Below are positions 58,665 through 64,000 of a stretch of 64,000 nucleotides of DNA, one piece after another. Made by a program: the position numbers and the translations under genes. Position 1 is the stretch's first letter; every line of letters starts with the position of its first letter. The DNA comes from Irpex lacteus (Eukaryota > Basidiomycota > Agaricomycetes > Polyporales > Irpicaceae). The notes beneath the pieces were generated by a model. It was not told the DNA's origin. It was given only the letters and a program-made list of their open reading frames with translations, and did no database searches. Location of the stretch: assembly GCA_001986395.2 (NCBI GenBank), contig MQVO02000006.1, positions 434,001 to 498,000 on the forward strand. Direction: 5' to 3'.

Positions 58665-59468
58665 TTAGAAATTACAGGCTAGAACAACGAGCCAAGTGGC
58701 CTTCGAGATGCGTCTCAGCTCCATGAGATACAGACTTCCTAACTCGATGAATCCTGGCCCAACCCTCCATCGCGTCTCCGTAGTGTTGTAGTTGCAACGC
58801 TCCTAAGACATCAAGAGTGTCGACCGTCAGAAACGAGTGAAAGAAGAAGACACTGTCGAACCAATCTACTGACCTCTATGAATTCCTCCATAACCTCCAC
58901 GATCTGTTTGGCAATCCTACTGCGAGATTGTAAGCCTCCCAAGCGACGGGCATTCATCTGTTTTCTCATCGAGCTGTAGCCGGGCCACTAGACATTCACG
59001 AGTCAACCAACAGCAAAGACATCCACATGATGCCTGGACTTACCTCGACTAAGTAAGTCACCTTGGCTGCCGGCGTTTCCATCGCCTGGACGTCAGCATC
59101 AGCGAGGCCGGAGAAATTGTTTGCCAAAGCATCCGCCAGGCGAATACCTTTCCTTCCATTCACTCGAAAGTCGATGGCAGGGAAGCGGGCGAACCTGCGG
59201 AGGGGTCGTGTGTGGTCATGGGGGCGAGGAACCTGGGTGAGGATGGGCCCGTTCTGAGTATCTGGTCAGCAATCGTCTATCACACGCAACAGAGTGTATT
59301 GCGTACCGCGTTAGGCTGTATCATATCTGTGGATGTGGCGCCATGTTCGGTATTTGGTGGGATGGCAATAAAATCGAAAGTGCTACGCCACTGAGTCTCG
59401 CTGGTATCAGAATGAGAGGACTGGGAGGACGCAAAGTCGAGGGGGTCGAGATGGTAGTTTCCCTGCAT
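58665..59468 (-). CDS. Hypothetical protein, 207 aa, 4 exons
   Basis: I cannot assign a family. Exons 59307-59468, 59044-59253, 58874-58987 and 58665-58802 (624 nt) are joined by three phase-0 introns of 53, 56 and 71 nt. The protein starts MQGNYHLDPLDFASSQSSHS, contains STFDFIAIPPNTEHGATSTD, and a Pro/Arg-rich stretch (PRPHDHTRPLRRFARFPAID). A helical half follows (RSRIAKQIVEVMEEFIEERC), and it ends with a basic/hydrophobic segment. No membrane helix or catalytic motif is seen. All-phase-0 introns and good sites support a real gene. The function is unknown and it is probably restricted to related fungi. Confidence 0.65.
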
Positions 59469-61745
59469 ATTTTAGAAGGGAGTGAGTGGGAGAGCAGAAG
59501 AATAAGGTAGCTGGTGAGCGAGCATGCTCCTCGACAGCTCTGACAGAGCTGCACTTTATACATGCGGCCTGAAAAGCACTAGGACTGTTAGAAAAGACAT
59601 AAATGGTAATGATATGTTGTTGCCTCAGGCTGTACGCACGATACCAACTCAGAACCGTTGAAGCGGGATTTCGTGGCGCGGAAAGAAAAGAAAAAAAGTG
59701 ACATCCGAGCCAGGGATTACTGGTGCGATCATGGCCAGCTTACATTTCCCGATGATAGGTGATGCGCCTGCCAGCTGAATAGTGAGAATTTCTCCGATGA
59801 GCTGATGGAGGGCGCGAGACATTGCCTCTGGACCCTATCCCGCAGGTTATCACTGACGCAGATGGGCAGCGATTGAAGTATCCACCGAGCACCGCACGGG
59901 ACTGGAATATGTATCGCTATTGCAGGAAAACTAGCAACCGCTACGTCCAAGATTTCATCTAGAAAATATTGCGTCAAATGTCCTTCATAAAATGCGGTTT
60001 CGGGTGTCGAGGGTTTGGAGGAGCAGATATCCACCGCATGGAAAATTGATCGACTATAGCCCCGACGATCCCAAGGAGCATATATGGCCGGTCAATATTC
60101 AATATCGAGCCGTTTCACTTCCCATGAGCGCAACATTTTGGCGGCCTTCATAGACTGTTCGGTTTTGTCCGCAGCGAGCTCGAAAGGGTCCAACATATGT
60201 GGTGCCGCGCTACTGTCTAACTACAATTCCATCTGGTGGTGCTGCCATCGGGTCAATGCCGGACTCAACAACCCAACAGCAACCCACCGTACCTACGCCC
60301 TTTGTGAGTTACTACAAATACGTGCATTCTCAGAAATTTTGCATTGTGCTCACCGATGAGCCGACACCGTTCGCCTCGGGCGTGGGCTGCCAGTGGCATA
60401 CGGTTGCCAGCAAAATCCTCAGACAGCTCTGTTTTGATATCTAATACTGGTTGATTAGGCTCGTACCCAGCCAGTCTGTCACTGCGCTCTGCTGACCCGC
60501 CTCCGAGTCGGAAGTTGGTGCATGGCATCTCAGCTTGACCGGGCTGGCTGGCGAGTCTAGTACAGTCGCCTGGTTAATGGGGAATGGGACTAGTACTGGG
60601 ATCCGAAACAGTGAATAGTCGCACCAGCAGTGCTGACTAGTTTTCCAAATAGAGTTTTCGTGGACGATCTCAACTACACAAGTTCGCAGTCAGCAGCGTA
60701 AGAATGATGCGTCGGCCCTTGCCAGTATCCGTGGGATTCTGATGGCGCTCAGCTAAACCGTGTGTCCCCGGCGCCTTGGGGTTTATATCATGACAACATT
60801 TGCTCTCAATTTCAATCTGTGTACCTATGAACTCTTTTTATAGACGCAGGAACAGAACGAACGGGTACAATAAGCAACTGCGTACTGATACTGTAACCAT
60901 AACTACAGCAGAGATTGGCTTAGAAAAATCCGAGTAGCAAAGAATAACAAACGGACGTCAACAAGAAACAACGATGCGTTAGTCAAGAACACCAAAACAT
61001 GACATGGGGAACGTTGCGAGTGGTATATGGAAATTACTACAATAGGATTTCTGAAGGCACTACCGCTACGATGGTTCACGGTCGCAAGAAAAATAAGGTC
61101 AACTACTACTACTCTTCGAGGTGCACCTCTGCGACCGCATGCGACCAGTCAGCACCTCGCTGGTCGGCATATGTCAAAGGGATGGGTCCAAGGAGTCCAA
61201 GGTATCAGGGAGAGTCCATAGTCAAACGCTACGCCACAAAAGCAATCCCGTCCCTCTACGACCTATGTACTATAGCTGCGAGGAATAAAGGAAGCCATGA
61301 GGCCGAGGAGGCGACAGACACGGGGCCAGGGCCGTCGTAAACTAGGAATGCAGATACTCGCGGGGTCGTGCGAGTGGCGGGGGTAGCATTAAATATGGTA
61401 TAACATGTACGGTGGTCAGTTCGAGTCAAGGGTTCATGTTATAGATGGGATGAGGATGGGTAAAAATGTCCAAGAAAGTAAAAAGATGTGGGAGGCAAGT
61501 GATACATTAACGAACTGATTGGGCTGAACGGACAGACTGGTCATGACGGTTGAGGTTACGATAGGATTATCCGATGGAGAAGAGGAAAAGACGGCATTCG
61601 TGAGGGCGTTCGTGCGTGCGTGCAAGGGAGGCAGGACGGCGATTTTGGCGAGGACTGAACTGACGAAGACGGCGTGGCTATATGCGGTACACTAGGTGCA
61701 ATGGTGCGTTCCACGATCGATCAGAAATTCCTGCCTTCATATCCC
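59469..61745. other. Gene-poor interval, 2.3 kb
   Basis: This is the longest stretch in the window without a supported gene. It includes the promoter of the 207-aa orphan gene and the 3' flank of chitin deacetylase. Open frames at 60084-60359, 60199-60444 and 60999-61340 have neither domains nor convincing splice partners. I see no long terminal or inverted repeat. Confidence 0.45.
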
Positions 61746-63284
61746 TCATGCCAATGCAAAAGCGGAGACGAGCAAGCTAAACAGCGAGACGAACACGGAG
61801 CGCACGTCAAAGGCAGACGCTAAAGACGCGCCGTTCGCCTGTTGTGTGCGGGCCGTTCCACTTTGCGAAGGTGACGCCGATCGGGAGCCACTTCCACTGG
61901 CGGTGGGGACGTTGGATGCACCGGACGAAGCAGCCGTAGCAGCACCAGAACCAGAGGCGGAGGCAGAGTCACTCGCTGAGTCGGTGACGGAGGGGCCGGA
62001 ATAGGCAAGAACACCAGTGACAGCCTGAATGTCGCCGTCATCACCATCTGCATTTTGGTAGGCAGATCCCCCATCAAGCTGAGCAAGACTGTTGACTTGC
62101 CATCCGTTGGTCTTGACAGAAGGGAAGGCGTTGATAAACGCCGAAACCGTGGAATTGGAAAGTTCGTGCTCGAGAATGATCAGACCAGGACTCTTGGGAC
62201 CAGTGATCCATTTCTGAAGGTTCGCCTCGACTTGGGGAAGTGTGGCCCCACCAGGGCTGCCGATGCTCCAGTCTTCCGTGCTAACAAAAACGGAAACGCC
62301 GGTCAAAAAGAGGTCAGATAGTCAATTGTATGCTGCGCTTACTCTTGGTTCCAAATAACAGTAGTCAGGCCGAAGATCTTAGCGATGGCCCTAACACGGT
62401 TGTCAGAGTCACCATAGGGCGGCCTCCAGTACTTGGGCAAACGTCCATCGGTAGAGTCGTGGATGATCTGCATCGTCCAGCCGAACTCACCGAGCAATTG
62501 CTCGTTGGTGAGAGTGGTCATGTAAGGATGGGTCCACGTATGCACGGCGATATCACCCTGGAGTTCCTGGTAGGCCCTCAGGAACTGAGGCGCGTTGTTC
62601 AGGATGTTGATACCAATCATGAAATGGGTAGCAGGGGTATCGTTCTCCTTCAAGAAATCGTACAGCGTGTCGGAGGACTACAATACGCCATGTTAGCTCA
62701 CTGCGGTGGTAAATATGCGAAAATAAGTACTCACCCCGGCAATAGGACCATCGTCAAAGCTGACACCGAACACACCGTCGGGTGCGTCCCAGACATCACC
62801 AGGGTTGCGACACTTGTAGGTGGCCGAGCAAATCTCCTTTCCAAGAGGATCTTTGTCGCCGTATGTCGGGTTACCGCCAGTGGGCGTGGACGGCGGGAAG
62901 TTTGGAACGTCGCCAGCCTGGATAGCAGCATTCAGCGCATCCACCCATGCCTGAGGCAGTTTGGTCGGGTCAGGCTTGGGATCAGGATACTTGGCGCGCC
63001 ATTCTGTCGCGGCGTTAACAGCAAGTCACGGGCGGCTTTTAGATAACAGACCCACCTGGCGAACCAACTTTGGGATAGGTCTGTCCGTCGGAGGAGGTAG
63101 CGTTACCGTCGCGCTTGAAGAGCGCATGAGCAGGATGGTCGTCCGGCTGATACCATGTTTTTCCTGGGAGACGTCTTTGAATAACGTGGTCGTGTCCGTC
63201 GCGTTCGTTGTGGCCTGGATGGGCAAGAGTAGAAGCAGCAAGGGTTAAAAGAGTGACTAGAGAAGTTGGGTTGAGGCCAAACAT
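61746..63284 (-). CDS. Chitin deacetylase, GPI-anchored, 455 aa
   Basis: This enzyme removes acetyl groups from chitin to make chitosan in the cell wall (NodB/carbohydrate esterase 4 fold). Exons 63056-63284, 62735-63003, 62343-62677 and 61746-62280 sum to 1368 nt. A signal peptide ([20 protein letters not shown]) is followed by a His/Asp-rich propeptide-like stretch. NodB motifs appear in order: [11 protein letters not shown] with the catalytic Asp pair, [11 protein letters not shown] with both metal histidines, [20 protein letters not shown] and LIILEHEL. The C-terminus is a Ser/Ala/Gly-rich linker ending in a hydrophobic GPI-attachment signal ([17 protein letters not shown]). All catalytic motifs are intact, so an active wall-bound enzyme is expected. 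Confidence 0.95.
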
Positions 63285-64000
63285 GGTTGTGTTTACAGAG
63301 TCGTCCTGGATGCGACCTGGGGGTAGTGGACCACGAGAGGTGGTGGCGGCGGAGGACTCGAGAAGGACGAGGGACAAGGAACAGGACGGGAATTTTGTGC
63401 AGGGTCTAGCATGGTTATCTTATGTACTCGACGAGGCGGGGCGGCCGAGTGACAGACGGTCAACTAACACCGGATCTGGAGATCTTGCCGGCGCCAAGCA
63501 ACCAGACTTACCGTTTATGCGCTATTTCAACCCAGATATAGTGCGAGATCTGCTCTTCGCATGCCGCTCCGGCCAATCAGGGCTCTTCCATCGCCGAAAC
63601 GGCCCTCCGGAGCACGCGGTGTACTTCCTCGACTATCGGAGGCGGTCTTTCACTTGGCGTTTCTCGTCTTCGTGCGGGCGCGTTTATCAGTCCCTGTACT
63701 TACGACATTGCACATACAATTCACGACATGACTCATTTCAGAGCCAACTTCTGTGTGCAATAATCATTCAGCAACGGGACAATTTACCTGGGCAAGCCGC
63801 ATCATCACGGCACAGAACGGACGAGTATGGCCACCACGCAACCATCGCAAGCGTGTATAACGATCGATTAAAAGCAACGTAGCATGCAAACCACGGGCCC
63901 ACCATGGCAGTAGCAGCATCAGCACATTACCCTGCCGGCAAAGATGCCGACAAATCCAAGAGAGGAAAATGCTTATAAAAATACACAACAATCACCGCCA
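63285..64000. other. Chitin deacetylase upstream region, right edge
   Basis: This is the promoter side of the minus-strand deacetylase gene. No TATA consensus is found within 150 nt of the ATG. Open frames crossing this stretch are antisense or compositional. Nothing further is supported up to the window edge. Confidence 0.4.

Overview
This window is nuclear DNA of a filamentous basidiomycete, most likely a mushroom-forming agaricomycete. Genes are dense on both strands and split by many 50-90 nt GT-AG introns. The families present include a DUF6535 protein, a MARVEL-type membrane protein, an acetoacetyl-CoA synthetase and an endopolyphosphatase. There is no sign of plasmid, viral or bacterial DNA, no CRISPR array, no convincing tRNA or rRNA, and no intact transposon. 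Almost all gene models below were rebuilt by joining exons by hand. For every complete multi-exon model the exon lengths sum to a multiple of three.

Layout. 0-9 kb: the 5' half of an RFX-type transcription factor gene (it runs off the left edge), a vacuolar endopolyphosphatase in 18 exons including a 5-nt exon, and a small orphan protein, all on the minus strand. 9-17 kb: acetoacetyl-CoA synthetase and a four-helix MARVEL-like protein on the plus strand. 18-26.5 kb: the accessory-looking part, with a large DUF6535 membrane protein followed by three tandem paralogs of a DEDDy 3'-5' exonuclease carrying a C-terminal cysteine knuckle. Two paralogs also share a 3' untranslated hairpin with compensatory changes. 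26.5-34 kb: glucose-6-phosphate dehydrogenase, divergent from a THOC5-like mRNA-export subunit, then a small orphan and a Ubc8/UBE2H ubiquitin-conjugating enzyme. 34-48 kb: a germinal-centre-III type Ste20 kinase, a Pmu1-like histidine phosphatase, a tiny membrane protein gene, a coilin homolog, and then SEC63, NHP2 and BFR1 on the plus strand. 48-64 kb: a two-RING plus LON-domain E3 ligase, an OSCA/CSC1 channel whose start codon is split by an intron, a small orphan, and a GPI-anchored chitin deacetylase.

Most genes are independent housekeeping functions: polyphosphate turnover, ketone-body activation, the oxidative pentose phosphate pathway, ER translocation, snoRNP assembly, ubiquitylation and cell-wall chitin modification. 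The less ordinary material is (i) the exonuclease array with its conserved 3' UTR structure, (ii) an unusual density of microexons (5, 10, 16, 18, 19 and 20 nt), several carrying catalytic residues, (iii) the AT^G start codon, and (iv) a coilin homolog in a fungus. The intergenic stretches of 0.3-2.3 kb contain no gene that I can support.
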